This document shows positions 55,719-64,000 of a DNA stretch of 64,000 nucleotides, one piece after another. The stretch lies in the NCBI RefSeq assembly GCF_001189295.1, contig NZ_CP012159.1, positions 7,394,525 to 7,458,524 on the forward strand. The letters are read 5' to 3'. Under the pieces are notes generated by a model. The model had not been told where the DNA came from, made no database searches, and worked only from the letters and a program-made list of their open reading frames with translations. How positions within the stretch are numbered: position 1 is the stretch's first letter; every line of letters begins with the position of its first letter. The translations under genes were made by a program, and so were the position numbers. Source of the DNA: Chondromyces crocatus (GTDB lineage: Bacteria; Myxococcota_A; Polyangia; Polyangiales; Polyangiaceae).

Positions 55719-55779
55719 CCCCAGATGCGCGTGCAGGTCAGGTGAGGACGGGCAGCTGTCTGGGGCTCATTGCACCTGC

Positions 55780-58419
55780 TCAGTTCGGGTACACGAGATC
55801 CCTCTGGCCAGGAGCTCTGATGCGCAAGCTGCGAATCGGCGGCTTTCGTCCCTTCTCGCGAACGCTCTGGATCAGATCGACAAGCTCCTCGAGGTGAGGT
55901 GCAAGCCATGCCGGATTGTTGCCACTTCGCAGCGTGACGGCCCAGTCATAATACCCTGCGCCACGACTGGAGATCGTGACATCTCCAACCGCACCACATT
56001 GATAGAAGAAGTTGAATGTCTGCCGGAAGAACCGGCCCCATTGGTCGGGATTCGCAGCATCCTCTACATTCGGCACCGTGCCAAGCGGTAGCTCCGTCAG
56101 TGCATGCGTGAGCTGTGTGGAGGCACTTGTGAACCGAATGGTCCGGGTTCCCTTCAACCCATTGCATCGCTTGCAGAGCGTCTGGAGGTTGTCGGGCTCG
56201 TGCGACCCAGCGTGGTACACCGGGATGATGTGATCCACCTGCAGGGTTCGATTCGACCCGCAGGCAAGACACGCGCGATTGTCGCGCTTCAGCACCTCCT
56301 TTTTCACATGCTCATCGGGTTCCGACACACTCGGCTGTCGACCGCGGTCGGGCGTTGGCGGTCGGTAGGTTTCCGGGTCTGCCTCCCGGTTGGTCGCCTC
56401 CAGGATGCGTACCTGGCAGCCGTCATAGAAATGCCTGAGCTGTTCATAGCGGTGAAACAGCGTCCGCCAGAATCGGTCACTTCGCGCATATTCTGCTCGA
56501 AGCTTCTCATCGATCGCCCTGGGGCCGAGATCACTCTCGATGAAGTCAATCGCGAGCTTGTCCACGTCGTGCTCAGCACGCATCTCGAACGGGAAGAAGG
56601 GAGGCGCCGTCCGCTGTTGTTGCGCGATGTGGCGTGCAACGAGGAGAAGATCGGCTTGCAAATCGACCGGGTTCCGGCGAGCGCCTGAAAGAAACTTCGC
56701 GCGCCAGCTCTCCACCGACTCTCGATGGTCTTCCAGCGTCACACTCTCCTCTCCGAATGGTTCGGGCACGCTACGAGTCAGGCTCTTGATCAACGCCTTG
56801 AAGCCATCGATCTCGTCCTCGAACACCATGACGAGCAACTCTTGTGGCTCGATGTCATCGCTACCATCGACACGCGCATCGAACGTCACCTTGTACCAGC
56901 CGACAGGCATCAGCGCCTGGAAGGGGACTGGAGTGACGTTGGCACCGTCTGCCATCTGACGAGCGAGCTGCTTGACGAGATCGATGGATATGAGCTGAAG
57001 CGGCGGCCGATGCGTCGTGGAACGTACCTTGTCGTCTGCAGACCCATCTTCGAGTTCGAACTCGGCCCATTGAACCTGCTCGCGCCAGTCATCCTCGAAG
57101 GAGACGATGTTCGCCTCCTCCGTCCCTTTGAACTTCGGGCCACGCAACGCGCGGCCGACCATCTGCGTCAGCAAAATTCTGCTGGTCGTCTGACGTGTGA
57201 GGAACACCGTCTGGACATCGGGGACATCCGTCCCCTCCGTGAGCATACGAACGTTGATGAGGACCTGAATCTCGTTCTTTCGAAAGCTCTCCAGCACACG
57301 TGCGTTCGTGTCGCTATCACGCTCTTTCCGCAACGCGACCGTGGCTGGGGAGGCATCGACGTGAGAGTAGACGCTGCCCGCCTTCACCTTGTAGCGCTTC
57401 AGCGCCTCTGCAATCGCCTCACATTGGTACCACCTGTCCGTGAAGATGATGGTCTTTCCCCATTTTTTGCGTTCATCCGCGTATGTCTTCGCAATGAAGC
57501 CGTTTCGCTCGGCGCTGTTCGCGAGGGCATCGACGACATACTCGGGAATGTCCCTGTATGTACCCAGCCACTTCTCGTAGTCAGCTCCTTCGAAGGAAGG
57601 AGTGTAGCGAGTCGTCAACGAAAATGACTTTGGTCGCGCCAGCACGCCGGAGGCGATGAGCTCAGAGGCCCGGGTCTGAGCGAGGATGCCGTCCGGGAAA
57701 AGCTTCTTCAGCCACCCTTGCTTACGCTCGTCCGAGTAGACCGGCGTCGCCGTCAGACCGAGCACGGGAGCGCCTTTCGCACGCAGACCTTCGAGGAGGT
57801 TCCTGTAGCTCGGCGCGGGGGCGTGGTGCGCTTCGTCAAAAACGATGAACAGCTTCTTTCCCGCGGCCTTGATGAACTGGACCAACGCGGAGAGCTGCTC
57901 TCGAAATGCATTGGTAATGGTTTGAAGTGTCGCAATGACGACATCGTCTTTGGGCAGAATATCGCGAGGCGGATAGTGCCCCGGGGTGCCAGAGACGACG
58001 CGAAGGCTCAGCTCCCGGCGTGGCTCCCGGATGCTGCCCAGCGTGTCGTGCTTGAAGCTGTGAAAAGCTTGCTCGAGAAGGTGGTGCGTGTGCGCCAGCC
58101 AGAGCACCTTGTACCCATCCGAAAGAGGGCCTGCACAGAGGAACCGGACCGCGGTGAACGTCTTCCCTCCGCCCGTCGGCAAGACGAGGATTCCGCCCCC
58201 CTGATTTTGACCGAGTTTCCCGTACCAGCCGTCGAGCTTGCGAAGTGCGACGGCCTGATGCGGTGCAGGGTCGAGCTGTTTCTCTTTCCGACAATCCGGA
58301 AGCGTCCATTTTGCGTAGAACGACCTCTCGGACCGTCGGGTCTTTTTCACGTTCATATCCGTAGTTCCGGCCTTCCGAAGATGTTTCAGGACCCAGCTGG
58401 CCACCATGGACGGATACAC
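55780..58419 (-). CDS. DEAH-box superfamily 2 helicase fused to HNH nuclease (candidate defence protein)
   Basis: A protein of up to 879 residues. Residues 50-430 form an SF2 helicase: Walker A LPTGGGKT (K86), DEAH 195-198, TAT 223-225 and motif VI QMVGRALRG (419-427). The middle (about 480-680) is unrecognised. Residues 705-760 form an HNH/McrA-type nuclease with Cys pairs C717/C720 and C749/C752 for zinc and DH at 729-730. About 120 residues follow. The layout recalls restriction-like or antiphage helicase-nucleases; DNA damage repair is an alternative. The frame opens with GTG at 58419, and ATGs at codons 5 and 22 are possible starts. Codon use looks less GC-biased than in its neighbours, which suggests transfer. 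Confidence 0.88.
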   Translation of the reverse strand: MYPSMVASWVLKHLRKAGTTDMNVKKTRRSERSFYAKWTLPDCRKEKQLDPAPHQAVALRKLDGWYGKLGQNQGGGILVLPTGGGKTFTAVRFLCAGPLSDGYKVLWLAHTHHLLEQAFHSFKHDTLGSIREPRRELSLRVVSGTPGHYPPRDILPKDDVVIATLQTITNAFREQLSALVQFIKAAGKKLFIVFDEAHHAPAPSYRNLLEGLRAKGAPVLGLTATPVYSDERKQGWLKKLFPDGILAQTRASELIASGVLARPKSFSLTTRYTPSFEGADYEKWLGTYRDIPEYVVDALANSAERNGFIAKTYADERKKWGKTIIFTDRWYQCEAIAEALKRYKVKAGSVYSHVDASPATVALRKERDSDTNARVLESFRKNEIQVLINVRMLTEGTDVPDVQTVFLTRQTTSRILLTQMVGRALRGPKFKGTEEANIVSFEDDWREQVQWAEFELEDGSADDKVRSTTHRPPLQLISIDLVKQLARQMADGANVTPVPFQALMPVGWYKVTFDARVDGSDDIEPQELLVMVFEDEIDGFKALIKSLTRSVPEPFGEESVTLEDHRESVESWRAKFLSGARRNPVDLQADLLLVARHIAQQQRTAPPFFPFEMRAEHDVDKLAIDFIESDLGPRAIDEKLRAEYARSDRFWRTLFHRYEQLRHFYDGCQVRILEATNREADPETYRPPTPDRGRQPSVSEPDEHVKKEVLKRDNRACLACGSNRTLQVDHIIPVYHAGSHEPDNLQTLCKRCNGLKGTRTIRFTSASTQLTHALTELPLGTVPNVEDAANPDQWGRFFRQTFNFFYQCGAVGDVTISSRGAGYYDWAVTLRSGNNPAWLAPHLEELVDLIQSVREKGRKPPIRSLRIRAPGQRDLVYPN

Positions 58420-58464
58420 TCAGCAGTAGACTCACTGGAAGAGGGCGGATGCTACGGTGGCTTC

Positions 58465-59451
58465 ATGGTCGATCGACACTCCCCACTGGCTCGCAGGGGG
58501 ACCACGTATGCTGGAGTGTGCGAGGCGGCACGCGCGGTGATGGCGCTCGCGCTGGCATCCTGTGGGAGTGGTGGGTGTGACTCGCTGAGCCGGGTGCCGG
58601 CCGAGACCAGTGGCAGCGTGGCCCCCCCAGCGCCCACGACGCAGCCCGCCACGGAGGTAGCCACCTCCCCCCTCTCGACGCAGGAAGCGGCCACGGAGGG
58701 GCCTTCAGGAGCAGCTGGGGAGCCGTCCTCCCCGCCAGCGCCGAAAGGGCTCCCACCGCTCACGGCGCCCGGGGCGCTGGTCGAGCTTCCGGTAGAGGGG
58801 CATGCGCCCGCGGTCCTCGCGGTGCCGCTCGGGGCCACGCGGCCTCGGCCGGTCGTGCTGGCCACGCACGGGAACTTCGATCGGCCCGAGTGGCAGTGCC
58901 AGGTGTGGCGTGAGATCGTGGGGCCCGAGGTGTTCGTGCTGTGTCCCCGAGGCAAGGCGCGGGGGGATTCGCCGGCGCCGGACGACACGCGCTTCACGTA
59001 CGCGAACAACCAGGCGCTGGAGAAGGAGATCCGGGCCGGGCTCGACGCGCTGCGGGCCCTCTATCCGGAGCACGTGGCCGAGGGTCCCGTGGTGTACACG
59101 GGGTTCTCCCTGGGGGCGATCATGGGGGTCGCGATCATGGGGCGTGATCCCGCGCAGTTTCCGCGGATGATCCTCGTCGAGGGGGGCAGCGAGAAGCTCA
59201 CGGCGGGCGCGGTGAGCGCGTTCGCGAAGGCCGGGGGGCAGCGGGTGCTGTTCGGCTGTGGTCAGGGGGGGTGCGTGGGGTCGTCGAACGCGGCGGCGCG
59301 GCTCCTGGAGAAGGCAGGGGTCGCGGCGCGCGTGGTCCACGGCAAGGGCGTGGGGCACAGCTACGATGGTGCGGTGGCGACCGAGGTCGCCGGGGCGTTC
59401 GGGTGGCTGGTCGAGGGCGACGCGCGGTTTGCTCCCTCGGTGGCGCCTTGA
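58465..59451 (+). CDS. Alpha/beta-hydrolase lipoprotein
   Basis: A 328-residue protein. The frame is open further upstream, but there it is antisense to the helicase gene; the ATG at 58465 gives a lipoprotein signal (ALALASC, C33). A Pro/Thr/Ala linker (about 45-98) leads to an alpha/beta-hydrolase: PVVLATHGNFDRP, the nucleophile elbow GFSLG (S215), and GVGHSY with H298. Two close cysteines (CGQGGC, 265-270) may form a disulfide. It is likely an esterase or peptidase at the cell surface; the substrate is unknown. It diverges from the helicase gene over a very short gap. Confidence 0.8.
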   Translation: MVDRHSPLARRGTTYAGVCEAARAVMALALASCGSGGCDSLSRVPAETSGSVAPPAPTTQPATEVATSPLSTQEAATEGPSGAAGEPSSPPAPKGLPPLTAPGALVELPVEGHAPAVLAVPLGATRPRPVVLATHGNFDRPEWQCQVWREIVGPEVFVLCPRGKARGDSPAPDDTRFTYANNQALEKEIRAGLDALRALYPEHVAEGPVVYTGFSLGAIMGVAIMGRDPAQFPRMILVEGGSEKLTAGAVSAFAKAGGQRVLFGCGQGGCVGSSNAAARLLEKAGVAARVVHGKGVGHSYDGAVATEVAGAFGWLVEGDARFAPSVAP

Positions 59452-59542
59452 CCCACTCCGTCGTCCGGTCGCATGCTCTCGTGGTGCAGTCGGTCGCGGA
59501 GGCAGTCTGGCCCGGAAACCCCAGGGCAGTCCGAGGCGACGG

Positions 59543-60544
59543 GTGAAGGGGTTGCGGTACGCCGTGTGCGCGCTGGGGTTCGTGGTGCTCCTGCCAGCAT
59601 CGGCCATCGCACAGGCTCCGGCGCAGAACACGCCGTCGACGGCGGCCTCCGGAGATGCGGGGGCACGGCTCAAGGCCCGCAAGCTCGCGGATCAGGGGTA
59701 CGAGCTGTACGAGAAGGGTCAGTTCGCCGAGGCGTTGACGATGTTCCGCCAGGCCAGGAAGGCCCACCACGCGCCGACGCTCATGTTGATGATCGCGCGG
59801 TGCAGCGAGCGCCTCGACAGGTTGCTGGAGGCGCGCATCGCCTACCTGGCCATCCTCCAGGAGCGCCACGGGCCGGACACGCCGGTGGCTTTCAAGGAGG
59901 CCCAGCGGGATGCGCAGTCGGAGCTTTCGGCCCTCGAACGCCGCATCCCCTCGCTCCAGGTCACGGTCGTCGGCGCCTCCGTGGAGACCAGCCGCGTGAC
60001 GATCGATGGCGTCCCCGCTCCACTGGGCGGGCAGCCGCTCCGTCGGAATCCCGGGCCGGTCGGGGTGGTCGCCCATCTCCCGGGGCGACCCCCCGTGGAG
60101 CACACGATCCAGCTCGCCGCCGGGCGCGCCGAGCGCCTCACGTTGTACCTCGACGGCAGTGGAGGCGTTCAGCCCTATGGAGCGACGTCCGGGGGCGCGG
60201 GGCGAGGATCGTGGCTTCCCGCGGCCATCGCCTTCGGAGCCGCAGGCGTCGGGCTCACGACGGGGATCGTGATGAGCGTCTTCGCCAAGCAGCAGATCGA
60301 TGATGTCCGATCCCGATGCGATGCCGACGGGCGATGCCTCGTGTCCGACGAACCACGCGCGCGGCAAGCAGAGCGCCTCGCTGGCGGTGCGACGGTGGCG
60401 TTCGTGGCAGGAGGCCTCGCCGCAGCCGCGGGCGTGGTGCTGGTCGTCTTCCCTCCTTTCGGAGGGGCTTCGCGAGCGCAGACACAGGCCGGGGTGGGCG
60501 TCGCGATCGGGCCGGGCTCGGTGCAGCTCGGGGGGCGGTTCTGA
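59543..60544 (+). CDS. Secreted TPR-domain protein with C-terminal hydrophobic segments
   Basis: A 333-residue protein from a GTG at 59543, chosen because it gives a clean signal peptide (FVVLLPASAIAQA) and has GAGG upstream. Residues 40-125 form TPR-like helices (ADQGYELYEKGQFAEALTMF, CSERLDRLLEARIAYLAIL). A PEGA-like beta domain follows (LQVTVVGASVETSRVTIDGV, HTIQLAAGRAERLTLYL). Two hydrophobic stretches (about 230-255 and 295-320) near the C-terminus may span a membrane. This build is common in myxobacterial envelope proteins. Its TGA shares one base with the ATG of the next gene, so the two are coupled. Confidence 0.8.
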   Translation: MKGLRYAVCALGFVVLLPASAIAQAPAQNTPSTAASGDAGARLKARKLADQGYELYEKGQFAEALTMFRQARKAHHAPTLMLMIARCSERLDRLLEARIAYLAILQERHGPDTPVAFKEAQRDAQSELSALERRIPSLQVTVVGASVETSRVTIDGVPAPLGGQPLRRNPGPVGVVAHLPGRPPVEHTIQLAAGRAERLTLYLDGSGGVQPYGATSGGAGRGSWLPAAIAFGAAGVGLTTGIVMSVFAKQQIDDVRSRCDADGRCLVSDEPRARQAERLAGGATVAFVAGGLAAAAGVVLVVFPPFGGASRAQTQAGVGVAIGPGSVQLGGRF

Positions 60545-62226
60545 TGCGGGCAAGGCTTCCTCTGGCGCTCGTGCTGCTTGCGCCGATCGCGTGGGTCATG
60601 GGCGCATGCAGCACGGGGGACCTCGTCTTCGACCGACTCGACCCCGGCCCGGACAGCGAGGTCGAAGACTGCAGCAACGGGCGCGACGACGATGGGGATG
60701 GCCTCGCGGACTGCGAGGATCCGGACTGCGCCGAGTCCTCGTGCCACGGAAGCGCGCCCGACGGCTGGATCGGACCGTTTGCCCTCTACGACGGCGATCC
60801 CTCGGCCGCCCCCTCCTGCGCGCCGCCGTTCTCGGTCCCCGTCCTCCACGCGCACGCGGAACTGCAGCGGGACGCTGCCATCTGCTCGATTTGCACGTGC
60901 TCACCGCCGACCGATGCCCACTGCGCGCTGAACTACGTGAACACGTTTGCGGCGCCAGGCTGTACCTCGGCTTCCGCCTCGATGTCGCAGTCCGGAACCG
61001 CGTGTCAATCGGTCGGCAACACACCCGTCCAGTCCCTCCGGATGCAGTCTCCCACGGTGCAGGGCACCTGTACGGGAGGTCTGCCGCAGAACGCGCGCCT
61101 GAATCCGGCGTCGTGGACACGGACGGTGGTCGGCTGCGCCCTGCCGGGCACGGGAGGCGCAGGTTGCGGCGCGGGAGAGGTCTGTACCCCGCCGCTTCCA
61201 CCGCCCTTCACCGGGATGTGCATCGCCCACCCTGGCAAGGTGGCGTGCGATGGCGCGGCGTTTCGCGCTCGCCGGGTGGTGCATGCCGGGATGGAGGATG
61301 GTCGCTGGTGCTCGGGCTGCACGTGCAGCCTCTCCACGCCCGCGGGATGCTCGGGCGTACTCCGGGGCTACCGCGACGCCACCTGCAGCGGCGCTGTGGA
61401 GCTGGTCACGTCGAGCAGCTCCACCTGCGTCGACGGGCAGCCGACCCATCTCCAGTGGACGCCGAACGCCGTGACCGACGCGTCATGCAATGTCGGGGGT
61501 GGAGATGCCAGGGGCTGCGCCTGGGCCACGGACCCGATCACCCTCTGCTGCGAGGGAGAGGCGGCGCGATGCCCCGTGGACATGGTCGAGGTGCCTCACC
61601 CTGGCGGGAGGAGCTACTGCATCGACGCGACCGAGGTCACGAACGCCGCGTATGCACAGTTCCTGACCGCGTCCCCTTCGCCGTCGGGGCAGTCTTCGGT
61701 CTGTAGCTGGAACCAGAGCTACGAGCCCGCGAGCGGGTGGCCAGGGCCTCCGGATCATCCGGTGGTCTCCGTCGACTGGTGCGACGCCCACGCCTACTGC
61801 GCTTGGGCGGGGAAGCGACTGTGCGGCCAGATCTCGGGTGGAAGCGTTCCCTTCGACGGCACGGCCGAGTCGAGCGAGAGCCAGTGGTACATGGCCTGCT
61901 CCCGCGGAGGCGAACGGGTCTATCCCTACGGCGCGGTGCAGAATGCCTCGGCCTGTCACGGAGGCAGTTTCATGGTCCCCTACAGCGTTCCAGCGGGCTC
62001 CAGCCCTTGCTGCGAAGGGGGCTACGACGGGCTGTTCGACATGGCCGGGAACGTGGCGGAGTGGGAGGACGCGTGCGGCGGGAGCGAGGATTCGCCGAGC
62101 TGCCGTGTACGAGGCAGCGCCGCTCTCGGAATTCCGGGAGATTGCGGTCAGGTCACGGCGCAGCCGCCGAGCTTCACGTCGAACCGGATCGGCTTCCGGT
62201 GCTGCTCGGGTGACGACACGCCCTGA
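60544..62226 (+). CDS. Cys-rich lipoprotein with FGE (SUMF1)-like domain
   Basis: A 560-residue protein with a lipoprotein signal (WVMGAC, C22). Next comes an Asp/Cys motif (CSNGRDDDGDG), a calcium-binding-like repeat common in myxobacterial surface proteins. The middle (about 70-340) is Cys-rich and unrecognised. Residues about 345-555 form an FGE-sulfatase-type fold (CIDATEVTNAAYAQFL, HPVVSVDWCDAHAYC, GKRLCG, VYPYG, DMAGNVAEWED, NRIGFRCC). The paired catalytic cysteines of active formylglycine-generating enzymes are not in the expected place, so a binding role is likelier. It starts in a one-base overlap (TGATG) with the TPR gene, so the two proteins may act together in the envelope. Confidence 0.83.
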   Translation: MRARLPLALVLLAPIAWVMGACSTGDLVFDRLDPGPDSEVEDCSNGRDDDGDGLADCEDPDCAESSCHGSAPDGWIGPFALYDGDPSAAPSCAPPFSVPVLHAHAELQRDAAICSICTCSPPTDAHCALNYVNTFAAPGCTSASASMSQSGTACQSVGNTPVQSLRMQSPTVQGTCTGGLPQNARLNPASWTRTVVGCALPGTGGAGCGAGEVCTPPLPPPFTGMCIAHPGKVACDGAAFRARRVVHAGMEDGRWCSGCTCSLSTPAGCSGVLRGYRDATCSGAVELVTSSSSTCVDGQPTHLQWTPNAVTDASCNVGGGDARGCAWATDPITLCCEGEAARCPVDMVEVPHPGGRSYCIDATEVTNAAYAQFLTASPSPSGQSSVCSWNQSYEPASGWPGPPDHPVVSVDWCDAHAYCAWAGKRLCGQISGGSVPFDGTAESSESQWYMACSRGGERVYPYGAVQNASACHGGSFMVPYSVPAGSSPCCEGGYDGLFDMAGNVAEWEDACGGSEDSPSCRVRGSAALGIPGDCGQVTAQPPSFTSNRIGFRCCSGDDTP

Positions 62227-62320
62227 GGGGGAGTCGACGGCGAATCCCGATCCCCCGCGGTGGCTGGTCAGGGAAAGGAGCGCAGAAGCTCGACCTGCGG
62301 CGCCGAGGCCCCCTCCTCCC

Positions 62321-63112
62321 TCATCGCGACGTCGAGGCAGCAAAGGCCTCCTTCACGCGGGGGCTCGGGCGAACGTCTGCGGGGCTTCTTCGGTCGTCGA
62401 GGCGGGTGCGCGCACAGAGCACGACCAGACCCTGGGCCAAGCACTGGGGTTCCTCTGCCGTCGCGGCGGGTGCAGCGCGACGCAGGAGATCGTACGGCTC
62501 GCCATCGAGGTCGAGCCACGCTCGCTCGACGACCCCTTGTCCACGTCGGTGATTCAGGTCCACCTTCGCGACGTCGACGCCCTGGCGCCGGAGAGCCGTG
62601 CACACGGCGCGAAGCTCGGACGACAGCGCGGCCTCGTCGTCTCGATGCAGGAGGGCGACCGCCACCCCGACGCCGATCCCGGCCACCAGCGCGACACCGA
62701 CGAGCTGGAAGACCCAGCGCTTCGACGGCGCCGTGTACGGGAGTGCATCCAGGGCGATGGTCGAGGCGTTGGGGTCGGCGCTGGCGGCGAGGGGCACCTG
62801 CAAGGCCGTCCAGTTCGCCAGATCCGTGTCGTTCAGACCCGTGAGCACGTACTCACGGCCGAGGCGCCCCGTCGGAAGGAGCAGCTCGAAGAGCACCCGA
62901 TGCTGCGTCATGCTGATCCGGCGGAAGCTCTTCACCAGCGCGGTGCAACGCATGCCTTCCCGGCGCAGGCGCTCGATCGCGCGGCGCTCGGCCCGGTCCG
63001 TCAGGGCGATGACGCCCGCGGGGAGCAGCACGCAGAGGACGAGCACGGCGAAGATGAACCCGCCGGCGGACACGCCCGACCACAACCTCGCTGCCATGTT
63101 CCCGGAGAGCAT
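62321..63112 (-). CDS. DUF3592-like membrane protein
   Basis: A protein of about 263 residues. The frame extends to 63292, but the extra N-terminus is Pro/Arg-rich and unlike protein; the ATG at 63112 (MLSGNMAARLWSG) or 63097 gives a normal start just before a transmembrane helix (about 10-35). A soluble beta-rich domain (about 50-125, CTALVKSFRRISMTQHRV) and a second helix (about 133-152, VFQLVGVALVAGIGVGVAVAL) follow, then a charged tail. This is the DUF3592 layout, as in the protein at 53639. No function is known. It converges on the FGE-like lipoprotein gene. Confidence 0.65.
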   Translation of the reverse strand: MLSGNMAARLWSGVSAGGFIFAVLVLCVLLPAGVIALTDRAERRAIERLRREGMRCTALVKSFRRISMTQHRVLFELLLPTGRLGREYVLTGLNDTDLANWTALQVPLAASADPNASTIALDALPYTAPSKRWVFQLVGVALVAGIGVGVAVALLHRDDEAALSSELRAVCTALRRQGVDVAKVDLNHRRGQGVVERAWLDLDGEPYDLLRRAAPAATAEEPQCLAQGLVVLCARTRLDDRRSPADVRPSPRVKEAFAASTSR

Positions 63113-63462
63113 GGCGGCGAACTTAGGCGACGTTCGTCTCGGCAGCCAGCACGAGACCCCCCTCTTCGTTGCGGGGCTCCAGAAAGACTGCGCCGCGCGA
63201 GGCGGCACCTGGTGTGCTGCGCGGAACAGGTGGTCCGGATCGAAGGCCCTGACCGGCGAGACTTGCGGGCATCGGGAGATGGACGGCGCCATTTCTGGAT
63301 GAAATGAGACGGCGCCATTCCTTCATTGCTCCTCCAACTTGCGCTTGTAAGGGACGCGCGGCGCGTGATACCGATTACACAACGTCCCGCATGGCGGGTG
63401 AGATCGTCCGTCGTCCGTGTGGCCGATGCGCTCGTCGCCGGGAATGACACGAGGAGGCCTCG
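63113..63462. other. Intergenic stretch before the last gene; no gene supported
   Basis: This gap of about 350 bp is flanked by divergent genes and should contain both promoters. The only clear element is GAGGAGG (63451-63457), the ribosome site of the gene at 63463. I see no other structure. Confidence 0.5.
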
Positions 63463-63987
63463 ATGGCTGGCGATTTCTCCATTCAAGCGGCGTTCAAGAA
63501 GAGTGATTACACCGAGCTGACCAGGGCCAAGTTAGGTGTCGACGTGCTGGTGGATCTCTCGCACAACGAGTTCACCACGACGACGACCCATCCCGACGGG
63601 CGGCAGGTCATCAAGAAAGCCATCGAGCTCGATGTCCGGATCGACCGGGGTTCGTCGACGGAGACCACCTTCCAGGAGCTGAGCAAGCTCCCGAGCACCT
63701 CGGCGGCATTCCAGATCTACAAGGGCATCAAGGATCTGGGCGGCTGGCCGACGTTGAACCAGCGGTCGATCAAGGTCGAAGCGCCCAACTACGATACGTC
63801 GGTCGTGAACCTCCAGCACGACGCCCTGCAGAAGCCGGCGGCGGCGGCTCGAGCGCCCTCGGCGGCCGAATTCATGAAGCTGAGTGAAGCGATCCGCCTG
63901 TCCATGGGCATGTACCGATGGAACGCGCAGACGGGTGGCTATGCGCTGTCGGGTCAGCCAGAGAAGATGGCGCGCACCGCGCCTTGA
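63463..63987 (+). CDS. Hypothetical protein, unrecognised
   Basis: A complete 174-residue protein. A strong ribosome site (GAGGAGG) lies 5 bases before the ATG. The sequence has strands in the first half (LGVDVLVDLSHNEFTTTTTH, IELDVRIDRG) and a helical, Ala-rich stretch later (AAAARAPSAAEFMKLSEAIRL). No signal peptide, membrane segment or known motif is present. It stands alone next to the window edge, so its neighbours cannot help. Confidence 0.7.
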   Translation: MAGDFSIQAAFKKSDYTELTRAKLGVDVLVDLSHNEFTTTTTHPDGRQVIKKAIELDVRIDRGSSTETTFQELSKLPSTSAAFQIYKGIKDLGGWPTLNQRSIKVEAPNYDTSVVNLQHDALQKPAAAARAPSAAEFMKLSEAIRLSMGMYRWNAQTGGYALSGQPEKMARTAP

Positions 63988-64000
63988 ATCGCTGTTCCGC

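Noticed and set aside
63113-63292. N-terminal 60 codons of the DUF3592-like frame
   Set aside because: Composition is unlike protein, and an ATG just before the transmembrane helix gives a normal start.

Overview
The window comes from a high-GC myxobacterium, most likely of the Sorangium/Polyangium/Chondromyces group. The signs are a giant modular PKS/NRPS gene, many lipoproteins with Cys- or Pro/Gly-rich linkers, sulfatase-modifying-factor-like lipoproteins, a degenerate Ser/Thr kinase, and orphan VgrG/DUF2169/pentapeptide islands. No rRNA, tRNA, CRISPR array or insertion sequence was recognised.

Region 1 (1-21125) is the 3' end of a natural-product assembly line. It holds the C-terminus of one PKS protein (KR-ACP-docking domain), then a 6627-residue protein that starts in a GTGA overlap. 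The order in the second protein is KS-AT(malonyl)-KR-ACP / KS-AT(methylmalonyl)-KR-ACP / Cy-A(Cys)-Ox-PCP / KS-AT(methylmalonyl)-DH-KR-ACP-TE. This predicts a chain ending in CH(OH)-CH2-CH(OH)-CH(CH3)-thiazole-CH=C(CH3)-CO-, released by the thioesterase. From memory this matches the carboxyl end of the thuggacin macrolides, in the methyl-branched form reported from Chondromyces; the identity is inferred.

Region 2 (21162-29135) holds mostly envelope proteins: a membrane-anchored dual-specificity phosphatase, an FGE-fold lipoprotein, a protein with an in-frame duplicated 63-bp unit, two lipoproteins of unknown function, an S37 (PS-10-like) peptidase and an S41 peptidase.

Region 3 (29697-35931) holds a pseudokinase, a TPR-like protein with a possible winged-helix N-terminus, a divergently transcribed 798-residue protein and a lipoprotein. 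The 798-residue protein joins a cis-prenyltransferase-like half to a class I terpene-synthase-like half. It is the most unusual single gene in the window.

Region 4 (35977-55718) is a pair of divergent type VI secretion-type effector islands. The minus-strand island runs from a DUF2169/proline-rich fusion at 46343 through a DUF6402-like protein, a small membrane protein, VgrG, DUF2169, a PAAR-like hydrophobic protein, DUF2169, a DUF3540-like protein and a membrane protein. The plus-strand island is VgrG, DUF2169-pentapeptide, pentapeptide, DUF3592-like, DUF3540, DUF4150 (PAAR-like) and a small protein. Most neighbours overlap by 1-8 bp, which implies translational coupling. Seven copies of a 42-bp minisatellite lie in the 1.1-kb divergent gap. 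No structural secretion genes are present, so both islands must use machinery encoded elsewhere.

Region 5 (55780-63987) holds a DEAH helicase-HNH nuclease fusion (a candidate defence gene), an alpha/beta-hydrolase lipoprotein, a TPR/signal-peptide protein coupled to a second FGE-fold lipoprotein, a DUF3592-like membrane protein and an unrecognised 174-residue protein.
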